The notes: generated by a model not told the origin, from the letters alone. Numbered from the stretch's first letter, positions 10,689-21,500 are shown. The stretch is DNA of 64,000 nucleotides from Membranipora membranacea (GCA_914767715.1 OU612070.1:12851501-12915500); one strand, 5' to 3'. Numbers and translations: made by a program.

Positions 10689-10894
10689 CTAGTCATTTAT
10701 CCAGCGTTGCATACTCTGCATTAGGTGTTGCCCCTTGTTGAAGTTACCTCTCAATGTGAGGAAGGCGTCCATAATGTTGATTATAATGGGATTTAATGTT
10801 TTATGGAAATTGGAATGAGTTTGAGTTAGATGCCAAAAGAAGAACTGATTTATTTTTTCATCATACTGTCCTGAGGCCAGCTTGAATTCCATGT
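10689..10894 (-). other. Exon-like frame of unknown gene (copy 1)
   Basis: On the minus strand a strong pyrimidine tract and AG (GCTTTTTTTCAG) precede a 206-nt frame. It begins MEFKLASGQYDEKINQFFFW, ends MQSMQRWIND, then a stop. Copies at 21071-21276 and 32857-33062 keep the acceptor, the 206-nt length and nearly the same peptide. The copy at 44226-44398 is truncated by a deletion. It could be a terminal exon captured by the tRNA-Lys module. The family is not recognised and no partner exons were found. Confidence 0.45.
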
Positions 10895-11384
10895 CTGAAA
10901 AAAAGCAAACGACAGAGGTTTTATTGTTTTGCTTATTTTGGCACATTAAGAAGAACATCATTTTAATGCTGGAGACTGATGTCAACATAAACCATAGACT
11001 TAACGTGATATATCGCTTTTTAAAACTTGTTAATATTGTATTGGTGATCATGTCTTATAGTTATTTTCACTGTTGAAACCTCCCAAATATTTGACGTTGA
11101 GTCGCAAAAAGTGCCCTTTTTTTAAATTGAGCCCTCTGTGCCTTGTATTTGAGGTATTGGATTAGTTTATGCTTTCACCATATAGAGGAGGCATGGCACT
11201 AACTGGAGGAGTGACATTTTAGTGAAACTTTATGATTTTAGGCCTCCTGTCTTCGAGACTTGAAATTGATTTTTGCAATAGTAATAGGGCCACTTCTAAC
11301 CCCTCATTACATGCGACCCCAATAATGCAGAAACTAAAATTTCCAATTTATTTTACCATTTCGGCCTTGTACTGTCAGTATATG

Positions 11385-11800
11385 GAGCATTTACATTGAG
11401 GCACTTAAGCATTTAATTGTGGGCGACGTAACGACATTGGAAGGTGTAGAAGCAATGATACTATCATTGATTTACTGTCCAAAATCAAGGTTTTTTGTCG
11501 ATAACTCGATCAATTTTGATCGGATTTTTGAGTTTGAAAATTACAATAGATTTAGCAGCTTGTCCTGAACAGTTTGATATTAATTTTAGGCAAAAACAAA
11601 TTTGAAGAACAAATAGCATCAAGACGATAACAAGATATTGCTGGTCGTAAAGCAATTTTTGAATTCAAAATCCGATCAAAACTGGATTTTGGACAGTAAA
11701 TCAATGATAGCATCATTGCTTCTTCACCTTCCAATGATGTTACGTCGCCCCACAATTAAGTGCCTCATTTCAGCTGTATATAGTGTCCTGTCTAAGTTTA
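11385..11800. repeat. Large imperfect palindrome, copy 1
   Basis: The left arm contains TTAATTGTGGGCGACGTAAC and CATTGGAAGGTG. The right arm contains their complements (CACCTTCCAATGATG; GTTACGTCGCCCCACAATTA). Arms of roughly 150-180 bp are separated by a short diverged centre. Copies lie at about 21755-22200, 33545-33990 and 44880-45330. Both arms encode the same short peptide in divergent directions (VGDVTxLEGxExMxLSxIY). It resembles a fold-back element or an inverted gene fragment. Confidence 0.75.
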
Positions 11801-12307
11801 TTATTAATACTATGGCATAAACATATAAGCATATAAGGATTAATATGTTTGTGTTGTCAATAAATGACACAAGACCGACACAATCTAGAAAAAAATTATG
11901 ACCTTGTCTAACATTTCTTTAAAAGCAATTAGCCAGCTGATGAGGGATCGAAACATAGCCCTGAATAACATCAATGTAGGGTTAATGAGAAATCAGCTGG
12001 TTAAAGCACATTTAGGACTATTTAATTTTAAATATTGTTCATGGATAATTTGTAACAAAATCTTTTACTTCCACAGCACAACATAACTTCTCAACGGATT
12101 TTTCGGCCTAATTACAATAACATTGAGAAGAACATAGGTAAGGTTGGTCACTGTGTTGGCTCTGATTTGCCAACACATTTTCTAAGGTAAGGAACACAGA
12201 ACTTGTTCTCCTCGGACTCAATTCTTCCTCCATTCTAGTTCACTCCATATTATTTAGTGAAAATAAGCCTGAGTCTATTGCAGCGGCATTCTGACATCAT
12301 ATGGAAT

Positions 12308-12805
12308 CATACTTGCCAAGTCTCCCGATTTAGGCGTGACCCTCCAGATTTTTACACCCACCTCCCACTTTTTGTAAATCTCACGATTTCCTCCAGATTT
12401 TAGAGAAAACAGTCCAATCGCAATTTTTTGATAGTTATCCAAGCACATGTTGTTGTTGACTAGTTACTGTTAAGGTCTTTGCACACAAAATTGAAAGGAA
12501 TTATCAAATTAAACAATCCTAACAAATTTACCTGTTTTGTTAAGATTCAGCCTATTGTTGTAAATGACCAATAGCATCCTCTCATAACTCACAACACTGA
12601 CCGTCATTGGTCACAATATAAAGTAGCTAGTCAAGTGCATACCTTTAGTTTTCATTTCCTTTCAGATCACACATTTTTTAGTATTAATTTTGTACTGTCT
12701 ACTCTAGTTAAATTTAAGTGAAGGGAAATAGAAACCTAACAATTCCAAGTCCACTACAATTTAGCAAAGCTCGGACCAATGTATTTAGATTACTTGGCAA
12801 GTATG
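12308..12805. mobile_element. 498-bp hAT-like non-autonomous transposon
   Basis: The element has perfect 14-bp terminal inverted repeats, CATACTTGCCAAGT and ACTTGGCAAGTATG. It is flanked by TATGGAAT (12300-12307) and TATGGAAC (12806-12813), an 8-bp target duplication with one mismatch. Paralogous module A copies show the empty site (CATATGGAACCATAGTC). An 8-bp duplication is typical of hAT, but the terminal bases are not diagnostic. It has no transposase frame. Confidence 0.85.
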
Positions 12806-13179
12806 TATGGAACCATAGTCTAAGTGCTCAGATGGTTGCAATGGAAGTTAGCGGCATTACATTATGAATCACTCAATTTGACATACATTCCTATATGGTG
12901 GAATTAGTGGTTGATAATGTGATGCCACTAACTGCAATGGAGCCGCCTGAGCACTTAGACTAACCATAGAGTTATTATATACTCTATGACTTAGGCTAAT
13001 GGTACCACCTACTATACTCAATTACTAACCTGATCATGATCAACTTAATTATTAACAAAGGACCAGATGTGCATGTGCAAGATTAGAAAGTGGTTATTGT
13101 GCGGTTATTAGGCGCTCAACTACCGGGATCAACTCAGAGGATTCCATTACATGACAAGGTCCGAAATTGAGGTATATCT

Positions 13180-13252
13180 GCCTGGTTAGCTCAGTCGGTA
13201 GAGCATGGGACTCTTAATCCCAGGGTCGCGGGTTCGAGTCCCTCATTGGGCA
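13180..13252 (+). tRNA. tRNA-Lys(CTT), degenerate
   Basis: A 73-nt cloverleaf with anticodon CTT. The acceptor reads GCCTGGT, which weakens pairing with ATTGGGC, and the T stem has the module A mismatch (GCGGG/CCCTC). A TTTT terminator follows. It may be a pseudogene. Confidence 0.65.
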
Positions 13253-14111
13253 ATGTTTTGATCAGAACTTAAAAATGGCTGATTCAGCCAGACATCTCTG
13301 AAGATATGCACAGCACAATATGATGAAAATGCTGAGTCAGTTTCAAATGAACTACATAGCTATTACACAAATTTGCCTTGCAGTAAGGATTGGAGGAGAT
13401 ATTGCAGTAATGGCATTGTTCCGTGATCGTCCGATATTGGAATTGCCCCTTAATGCATGCAAACCTTACTGTTTTTTTTCATTTTCAGTTTTCATCTTAA
13501 CTATAGGTTAGTGTATCATGATATCATTTCATACATGAAAACAACTATATCATGCAGGTACAAGCTCCAAATAATCTAGCCTTTATCTCGTGATAATTGT
13601 GTGCACATCTCAAGTAATGTTTAGCAACTAGTGTTGGCGCGAACGAGAATCCATCTATCCAAAGTGGTCAATTTTGATTTTGCATCTGACCTTCATATGG
13701 AATATCTTATTGTTACTTTTTCACCACCGCGACCTCTAGCAAACTTACTTTTGTTTTGCTTGGGATGTTTTTTGTATGTGGTAGGTTTAAACAAGAAGTA
13801 TGTATTGCAAAATGTAAAAATCTAGTGTCATATATTGATGATCGAAGTATTGATCTATTTGTATCTATTTTAAAAATAATTGTGATTATCAATATTCAAG
13901 TAACATTGTTAGTGACACAAATTCAAATTGTTCAAAATTAAAAAAAAATTGTATTTTTAATTGTCCATCAACTATTCTGTAGGCAGGAACATTTAATCTG
14001 AATGACGTCAGTAAAACAAAAATATGGTAAACAAGAATAAACTAAGGAAATAAACTTGCAACTTGAACTCGGCAGATTAAAAAAATGTAATATACTTCAA
14101 ATTATCGCATA

Positions 14112-17100
14112 TTAAATTTTATATTCACATATGTATCTCAATAAGGTCATACAGCTTCGATCCCTCCATAGTGTATTTTCGGGGCTGGTACTCCTTTGAG
14201 CTAAAGTGCACCAATCACAGTTATTGTTGTTTGCGTGATTTGGGTAGGTGTTTGCCCAACCATAACCACCATCATTAAGAGGCTGACCATTAACCCACCT
14301 CCAGTTGTGTTGACAATCAGCATCGCGTAGACCTATCCAGTATGTCGACATGAGAACTGAAAATAGAAATACTTGAATTCATTAATTTTGCGCCCAGAAC
14401 CTGGAGGTCTTGCTTCCTACCTTGACAATGCAGCCTAGATATTAGCCTGCATACATATAACAGTCTGGTATTTCTATCAACACAAATCTGTTGATGAAAG
14501 ATCGAAGAGACATTATTTTATGTTCACAGCTAAAAAATATATTAATGTAGATGATGTCAGGGAGTTGGGTTTGCTTAATTATTCCGCATGTTCCACATTC
14601 TCTATGCTGGGGGCTTGAAAAAATCAACCATGAAAGCTCCCCCGGTGTAACTCGAACCCACCACTTCTTTGGCATAAATCGCCTGGCAGTGAATAGCAAG
14701 CATGCTAACTGATTGCATAATCTCACCATCACCATTGATACTGGTAATTAGCATGCCCGCTATTCACTACTCAGAGTTGTGTTTTCTCATCCCACAGCAC
14801 AGTTCATTACAGACCAGATAGACTAGTAAAGAGCCCACTTTCGCTGTGTGATGTTCTTAATTCCTTCATCAAATCAAATTTCTCATCTGTGTCTAGCACT
14901 GCGAGCTGTCCATCACCAGATTGACATGCTGCGTGTGCAGTGTCCCAGTCTGATAAAGTTTGATTGAATTCACAGTACACTCTTACCTCCTCAACACAGT
15001 ATGAGTAGGGTGTCCCTGTTGAACAAGCTACAAAGTACGACATGGGAAGCAATTATATCTTGGCTGGCTCTCAAACCTCTAAAGGGTCACCAATATCTTT
15101 ATTCATCTAATACACCAAATAATCTTTTAAAAAAAAGACAATTTATTTTTTTACATTATTTCCACATTACTTCACATTTTAGCTTATATTTAGAACAGTC
15201 AGCCTAAGTATAATTTAATTTATGAGCTAAAGTTATTTTTCTCTGTGTTGTTGCACTTTAAAGAAAATCACTTCTCTCACTTGCTATACTGTAACAGCCA
15301 TCACCTGTCATGTATCAGGTCATGACAGTGACCATTCTGGCTGTCACTGGAAATGCCATAATAATAAACATTTTTTATTAACTTCCAGTGGCAAAAATAA
15401 TAACCTTTTAATAGACATTTATTACATTAATAATGACCAACTTATGGGCTGTGTCCTGGTGTGCAGTGTTACGCTTTGCCATCTTGATGAGTGTGAGCCA
15501 ATTAATTATCACTTTGCTATTACCTAGTTTTTGCAATTTAATTGATATCATATGATATCCTATTTTCACAACCTTTTGGTAATACTATATAAGAGATTGT
15601 TTTTACTCAGTTTAGTGTGTGTTGTTTGAGAGAGCAATAAAGATGCTGGTGTGCAATTAAAAGTCTCGTCAATTCACCCTAGTAACCGCTCAGTGTGCGG
15701 CATAGTGGTTTAGTGCCGTCACAATACCATGGATCTGTTTTTTCGTTGCTATCTTTTTCTGAATACTGTTAAATGAGATCCAATTTTTCCATGTGTCTGA
15801 GTGCACATGGTCATGAGTGATCGGAGTATTATTGTATATGTATTACATCTGTTATTGTCTATGAGTAATCAGAATATGTTTCCTGGTCTGGCAGTGGTTT
15901 TATGTAGCTTATTTATTTCAGAGGACTTTAAATGGACCTTAATTCTGAAATTGAAAAAGATCTTTTCAGGAGTTTCTTTTAGCTGGTGGTAATCCTGAAA
16001 TAAAACTAAGTGGCTGCAGTGCAGAGAGTGATTTTCCTTTTTATTAGTTATTATTATGAATATACATCTACCCAGAGTGTTGGCTGTTTCAAATATGACC
16101 ATTTTCGATACTTGTTAAGTGGAAAATATATTACTGAAAACAAAACATTGTTACTGAGTTTGCCTCACTCGTTTGGGTGAACCAAATTCCATTAACTTAC
16201 CTTTTGGCATCCCAATTGATGTTTCGCAACAATCTGTCAATGAACAAGCTTCTGTATCCGCAGTTTCTGAGAGCTGACACTCGTGCGAGTCGCTTTTAAA
16301 TGTGAAGGCCACACATTTGTCATCTGCCAAACAGAGTTGGCCACAAAAATTCAATGAGGATACTCTACTCAGTGTCTGGTAAGCATTAGATACACGGGAA
16401 TCCGTCTCTATTGCATATGATTTTGCCTGAAATTGAAAATACTATATTTTTGTTGTAACTTTATCTTATTTAATTCATTATTATTTTAAATTGATTTATA
16501 AATTATTTATAAAATATAATTTCATTAACTTTATAATATGAGCCAAAGAATTATTACAACACTTGTACCTAACAAGAACCTCTCAATCAAAGTTCGCTCC
16601 TTTCACCTGAAAAGTAGCAAGGTCCATTGCCTGACCTCATTACCCCCATATCGAGCCAAATGAACCAATGTGCTCTCATCTTATCTGACCAATGCAGATG
16701 GGCTGCTGCGGGTGTAATGATCTGAAGCAAGCTCAATACAACAAGTGTAAAGGTTATCGGCTTTCAGCTTTTCTTTCTACAGTGCAGTTGGCTTAATTCA
16801 AACCTCCGGGGACCACAAAAATCTGTTCTAATTAAGCAGAGTCTGAAGTGACATTAGAATAGATTGAGATCTGGCTGAAGGGACCAATTTTCCTTGTCTG
16901 AATTAACAGGAGTTTTGGATTATAATGTTTGAATTAACCAGCTTACACTGTATTATTATTATTATTATTATTATTATTTTCTCAATTATAAACAATTAGG
17001 ATCAGTTACAACTGCCACATCATTGTAACAAGGTGTGGTAATTCACCATCTATAAGTATTTCTATGAATTTCATTATAGCTCAATTACAACTACGTTAAT

Positions 17101-17227
17101 GTAAAGGAGCCAACGAGGTAAATACTATAAGCAGCAATTCTCTTACCTTACTAGTTTCACCTGCTACTGAAGCAGTCAAACTAATTACAGTCAATGTGCA
17201 GGCACAGAGCTGTTTGATAAGCTCCAT
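14112..17227 (-). CDS. Secreted PAN/Apple plus C-type lectin-like protein (intact copy)
   Basis: Four exons: 17147-17227, 16201-16426, 14824-15027 and 14112-14356, all with GT-AG introns and matching phases (0, 1, 1), giving 251 residues. Exon 1 encodes MELIKQLCACTLTV..., a signal peptide. Exon 2 encodes a cysteine-rich PAN/Apple-like module (FCGQLCLADDKCVAFTF). Exons 3-4 form a C-type lectin-like domain with WIGL, RWVNGQPL and YICEY and the expected cysteines. The usual calcium/sugar motifs are altered: YPN stands where EPN or QPD is expected, and WRD where WND is expected. Ligand binding may therefore be non-canonical. The donor ending exon 3 (ACTA/GTCTAT) is weak, and a second in-frame donor 9 nt on is possible. 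A role in recognition or innate immunity is an inference from the family. The introns carry a SINE-like element and a solo LTR. Confidence 0.85.
14605..14716 (-). mobile_element. Second tRNA-like SINE family, copy in lectin intron
   Basis: On the minus strand a tRNA-like segment carries an A-box-like TTAGCATGCTTGC and a B box GGGTTCGAGTTAC, followed by a conserved tail ending CAAGCCCCCAGCA. A near-identical copy lies at 47495-47608, and partial relics occupy the same intron near 7745-7795 and 29890-29945. It is within the intron between the two lectin exons. Confidence 0.6.
15290..15723. mobile_element. 434-bp solo LTR
   Basis: It begins TGTAACAGCC and ends GTGCCGTCACA (TG...CA), with a 4-bp duplication ATAC on both sides (15286-15289 and 15724-15727). 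The paralogous site at 48171-48190 reads straight through (TTGCTATACCATGG), which proves insertion. Inside, read on the plus strand, are a TATA box (CTATATAAGAG) and a polyadenylation signal AATAAA in the order expected of an LTR. It sits in the intron between Apple and lectin exons. The superfamily (Gypsy or other) is not resolved. Confidence 0.88.
16951..16978. repeat. (ATT)n microsatellite
   Basis: About nine ATT units lie in intron 1 of the intact lectin gene. The paralogous tract at 24567-24606 has about thirteen units. Confidence 0.9.
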
Positions 17228-17270
17228 TTGTTCTCAGCCAGTTAAGTCCAACTGAAATATTTAACTTTAA

Positions 17271-17283
17271 ACTTTTTTATTCA
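17271..17283 (-). promoter_or_regulatory. Possible TATA element of the lectin gene
   Basis: TGAATAAAAAAGT lies about 45-55 nt upstream of the start codon on the minus strand and is kept in the duplicate at 24.9 kb. The position suits a core promoter only if the 5' leader is short. No transcript evidence is available. Confidence 0.3.
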
Positions 17284-17289
17284 GCAAGT

Positions 17290-18089
17290 CAGCAAGCTGG
17301 TGTAGTACCGGGTTGCTTAGAGTTTGCTATAATAATACCTTAGAGATTGGACTTTGTATTATACAAAAACAGAAACCCACTGTGCTCCAAAGTTCATGCT
17401 GAATGTTTCATCACTAATTGACCTGCTGGGTTGGGGTAGACTCTGAGGCCCCCAGACTTTTGTCCTCGTCTGCCGGCCCCCAGTCTGAGGCTATACAGTA
17501 TGCACTCAGGCCAAATGGCCGAAAGGACTGACATGAAATTTTCAAATAAAATATAAAAACGCTTCGATAATATATGCAGAACATTGTGGGAAATGTGTAT
17601 TCTACATGTTGGGAGCTGCATCTTTGAAGTAGTTTCTTAAATGAAATTACTCGCAAGACAGGCAATTCTGAAAGAAGTGTGTGTAATCAAATTCACTTTT
17701 TATTTAAAGCCAATCTTGTGCATGATAATAAGAGAATTCCGATTTCATTGAGATGCTCTCTATTCAATCACTCGTATTTCTACTGCCTTTGAAGTTTTTT
17801 TAATTCAATGGCCAGTATTGATAAAAAAATACATGCTCTGATGGAAAAGCTTGAGAGCAGAAGACTCTGAATATGCTGCAAAAATCTCAAAATTCTCAAT
17901 AGGAAAAAAAGTTGGTTATATCAGATTCTATTAAAAAGGACAATAATAACAGAGTTTTAATAATTCATTACTCAAACTAAATTAAGTTGATTGTAAAGTT
18001 TTTGATGGTTCATCTCTTTGTGAATCAGGCAAAAAATTGCAAAATCCATCACCGAAGACATACACGGTGGTCCCGGGAAGGAGAAAATA
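17290..18089. repeat. Shared upstream region of lectin copies
   Basis: This is the 5' flank of the intact lectin gene and is repeated near 24910-25690 and, diverged, at 56550-56950. It contains short frames on both strands without recognisable domains. No gene is called. Confidence 0.6.
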
Positions 18090-18623
18090 TCCTCATTAGT
18101 TTTCAAGTCTTTTGTCTCTGCATATATCCCTACTACCACTTCCTATCTCCACAATTTTGGTACACAATCAACACATGCTCCAAATGAGGGCTTTCAGTAT
18201 TATAGCAAATGCCATTTCCATTCATACCACAGTCACACAAACATTTATTCGTTGTTCATCACCTTGCTGCTCACTTCACTTGTATTTTGGGATTACAAAT
18301 TCTACATTTGAGGACTACGGATTTTCTTCTGGTAGGAATAACTTCTACTCAGAGAAATAGACAGCTTTCTTCAAGATTTCTTTATAATGGAAAATATCTA
18401 ATGTATCATAATAAATTCTGAAAAAATATGGAATTCAGTATGAAATACCATTGCATAATTGCTAATAACTCGCCTGGCTGGCATTTCTATTATATATTTG
18501 TACATTTATAATTAGTATAAACTTTATATGCTGATGAATATTTCGGTAAAATATCTCTGTGTGGGCTGTTGAAAAATTTTGTTTTGGAGAGGAGTCTTTT
18601 TATTGAATTTAGTTTCTCGATGT
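18090..18623 (+). repeat. Block S, copy 2
   Basis: This is the same block as at 8066, but with an extra segment near 18345-18375 (ACTCAGAGAAATAGACAGC). It directly precedes the SINE. No gene is recognised. Confidence 0.7.
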
Positions 18624-18795
18624 CATGGGTAGGGCATGGGTAGAGCATGGGTCTTTCAATCAAGAGGTCCCGTGTTTGATTCCCACCGGATAACGGTGGT
18701 GTCAGGAAGGGCATGCGGCTTCAAATGCTCCTGTGCCACAAAAGTTTGCAGTCCGCATATCGATTAAGACACAGACACAAAACCAAATAAAATCA
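18624..18795 (+). mobile_element. tRNA-derived SINE, copy 2
   Basis: Head, GTGTCAGGAAGGGCATGCGG tail and 3' body are as in copy 1, and the TTCAAATGCTCCTGTGCC segment is present. Its fixed position before tRNA-His shows that it was duplicated with the array rather than newly inserted. Confidence 0.75.
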
Positions 18796-19081
18796 ACGCT
18801 TCTCACAAGTTATCAAAGGTTAGCAAGACTATAGTTTTTTAAACTTATTTGCATTGATTATCCGAATCGCAGTTAGAAAGGATGTTATTTGTGGCTGAAA
18901 GGAAAATTCAGCAAAAGGACAGGGAAGTAATGTGATCAGTAAAAATCCCCCCTGGCTAATTAAAGAGTTACCTAATTATAGGGTGGTGTCTGGTTGTTTG
19001 TTTCCCAGTTTGTTCATTAGGACTGTCGATATGGTGGAGGCAATGTCCCGATTTCATGCAACTGTTGACAACACTAACGGA

Positions 19082-19157
19082 GCCATGATAGTATAGTGGT
19101 TAGTACTTCGCGTTGTGGCCGCGAAAACTCGATCAGGTTCGAATCCTGGTCATGGCA
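19082..19157 (+). tRNA. tRNA-His(GTG) with enlarged variable loop
   Basis: It has the acceptor, D arm and anticodon arm of the perfect copies. The variable region reads AAACTCGA before T stem TCAGG/CCTGG, making it 76 nt long, 4 nt more than the others. The copy at 26652 has the same insertion. The folding is plausible but unusual for tRNA-His, so function is uncertain. Confidence 0.7.
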
Positions 19158-19701
19158 TTTTGTTCTGTCCGGCGCCCATGTTCCAGACTGCAAGTAGGTT
19201 GTCAGTATTTTTAAAGGCAACTTGGTTTCTCATAAATCAAATGGTCCTAGAAGCCAAAACTTCCCGTCAAAGGGCTAGTTTAGAGCCACAATCCTTTTCC
19301 CTACTACCATCTACCACAATGCATTGTATTTGATACAGAATTGTGAATTTTAGAGTCCTTGAAAAGTTATCTTCTCGTACAAAAGGAATTGTAACTTTGC
19401 AACAACACGACACAATTGATTAGCATATTTGATTAATGAAGGGTTTTGATTGGTAGATATAAAGCTGATTACCTTGGATTCTGTCAATAAGCCAAGTTTA
19501 TTCATTTTTGATATTTTCTTCCTGGCTGATCATCAAAATTTCTTGAAAAGCGGAATTGAATAACAACGTTTGATCAGGGAGTTAATAGAGCGGACATGGT
19601 TATTGTTTTGCCTGCTTTGGAAAAACATCATTTTAGTGATGAAGATTGATGTCAATAAAAAAAAAGACCCAATCTAGAAAAAAAATTCTGACTTCATCTA
19701 A

Positions 19702-20045
19702 AGGTGTAGCTAGACAGGCCCACGAAATCGCGTGGGGAGGCAATTCCACGCGTTGTTCATGCCAAACCACGCCGTTTGGCATGCTAACGATGCGCCTTTT
19801 CAAAGACCAGCATGTTCGTGTTGTTAACCACATTGTGAACCTACGCTTCTGTCATTGGCCAGTTGGTACAATAGAGCTTATTTAATTGGTCATTACTCCT
19901 TACTCATTGGTCATGGCTCATTGGTCACTCACTTAGCAATGTTGTCACAAGGTAAGGAAAGTGTGTGTGCTTAGCCTATAAAGCTACGCCCACCACGCGT
20001 GGGAAGACAATTCCACGCATTTCGTGGGCTCATGTAGCAAGGACT
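19702..20045. mobile_element. 344-bp Harbinger-like MITE with TAA target duplication
   Basis: TAA flanks both ends (19699-19701 and 20046-20048), and module B copies 1 and 4 show the uninterrupted site. The inverted ends share GCCCACGAAATxGCGTGG. The interior has short direct repeats of CATTGGTCA. A 3-bp TAA duplication and long imperfect TIRs suit PIF/Harbinger. It has no coding capacity. Confidence 0.8.
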
Positions 20046-20832
20046 TAACATCCTTTTATAACTATTAGCCAGCTATTGAGAGATCTGGACATACAGAGCC
20101 CTGAATAATGTCAATATATGGTTAACAAGAAAAGGGGTACAATCCAATATCACCTGGTAAAAGCACATTTGGGAGTATATCACCAAAAAAAATACCTCAA
20201 GGATAATTTGTCACAAACTTCCACAGCAAAACCTAACTTCTCAACAGATTCTTCGGCCTAACAACCTTATCATTGAGAGAGCGAAGGTAGGTATGTATTT
20301 GTTGGGTAGGGCATGGCCCAACTCAATCAACAGAGCCAAGACATTTGCTTAGGTACACAGGCTTTAATTCTTCTCGGAGTCAATCCCTCCCCTCATTTGA
20401 GTTTATTTCCTATTAGTTAGAGAAAGTTAACTTGATAGTTGTCAGAGTGCTGCCCTTAGTGCTTAAACTTTGCCTGAGTCTATTGCAGTGGCGCTCCATT
20501 ATCTTATGGAACCATAGTCTAAGAGCTCACATGGCTGCAATGCAAGTTAGTGGCATCACTCAATTTGACTACATTCTAAGACAGTAAGATTGAGGTTTGA
20601 TAATATAATGCCACTAACTGGCATTGCAGCTGTCTGAGCCCTTAGACTAACAGAACCACCTAGTGTATTTACTTAAATACCTGATCATTATCATCTTAAT
20701 TGATAATAAACGACCAGATGGTCACAGCGTAAGACAAGAAAGTGGTTATTAAATAGTTATTAGGCGTTTAACTACTGGGGTCAACTCAGTGGAGTTCGAT
20801 AGGATGTCAAGGTCGATTTTATAGGTGCATCT

Positions 20833-20905
20833 GCCCGGGTAGCTCAGTCGGTAGAGCATGGGACTCTTAATCCCAGGGTCGTGGGTTCGAGCCCCACCTC
20901 GGGCG
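20833..20905 (+). tRNA. tRNA-Lys(CTT)
   Basis: Identical in sequence to the tRNA at 10451: all stems pair, the anticodon is CTT, and a TTTT terminator follows. Likely functional. Confidence 0.95.
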
Positions 20906-21070
20906 ATACATTTTAGTAAGAACTCAGTAGGGATCACCCCATAAATTCAAAAACCTAGGACAGGTATGCCTCATATGGCAGCGATTCTAACTCCTTGGTG
21001 GCAGCCTATTGCAAAGATATCAACATGAAAATGTGATAGATGTTCCAGCCTGGATCCAAACAACCATTTG

Positions 21071-21276
21071 CTAGCCATTTATCCAGCGTTGCATACTCTG
21101 CATTAGGTGTTGCCCCTTGTTGAAGTTATCTCTCCATGTGAGGAAAGCGTCCATAATATTGATAATAATAGAATTTAATACTTTATGGAAATTGGAATGA
21201 GTTTGAGTTAGATACCAAAAGAAGAACTGATTTATTTTTTCATCATACTGTCGTGAAGCCAGCTTGAATTCCATGT
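21071..21276 (-). other. Exon-like frame of unknown gene (copy 2)
   Basis: 206 nt with acceptor TTTTTTCCAG, beginning MEFKLASRQYDEK and ending QRWING. The differences from copy 1 are substitutions only, so the frame is kept. The family is unknown. Confidence 0.45.
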
Positions 21277-21500
21277 CTGGAAAAAAGCAAACGACAGAGG
21301 TTTTATTGTTTGGCTTGATTTGGCACATTTGGAAGAACATCATTTTAATGCTGGAGACTGTTGTCAACATATCGCTTTTTAAAACTTTTTAATATTGTAT
21401 TGGTGATCATGTCTTATAGTTATTTTCACAGTTGAAACCTCCCAAATATCTGATGTTGAGTCGCAGTGACCTCTGGAAGTTCATTTTGGGGCAAAAAGTG

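Larger units (their letters stand above)
9546..11130 (+). repeat. tRNA-Lys module B, copy 1
   Basis: This module is paralogous to 19520-21500, 31680-33260 and 43030-44590 and more distantly to 26860-28400 and 49565-51170. It carries an imperfect hairpin with about 40-bp arms at 10133-10266, a tRNA-Lys gene, and an exon-like frame on the minus strand. It is a diverged relative of module A: the two share the order hairpin, about 200 bp, tRNA-Lys. Confidence 0.75.
11801..13950 (+). repeat. tRNA-Lys module A, copy 2
   Basis: This module holds, in order, a segment related to module B, a hairpin at about 12817-12962, tRNA-Lys at 13180 and an AT-rich flank to about 13950. It is interrupted by a 498-bp transposon at 12308. 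Downstream of it begins the 3' side of the intact lectin gene. No protein gene is recognised in it. Confidence 0.75.
15970..19160. repeat. About 3.1-kb segmental duplicate of 23590-26730
   Basis: From the Apple-exon flank (GCTGGTGGTAATCC) through the signal-peptide exon, block S, SINE and tRNA-His, this stretch matches 23590-26730 with few differences visible by eye. Both copies share the 4-nt-longer variable loop in tRNA-His. It marks a recent duplication within the array. Confidence 0.8.
19520..21500 (+). repeat. tRNA-Lys module B, copy 2
   Basis: As module B copy 1, with a 344-bp TIR element inserted at 19702. It carries a hairpin at 20515-20650, tRNA-Lys at 20833 and the exon-like frame at 21071-21276. 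Confidence 0.75.

Noticed and set aside
18490-18714. Minus-strand frame reading GGNQTRDLLIERPML in the SINE
   Set aside because: This is the usual antisense translation of a tRNA-derived SINE B box, not a gene.
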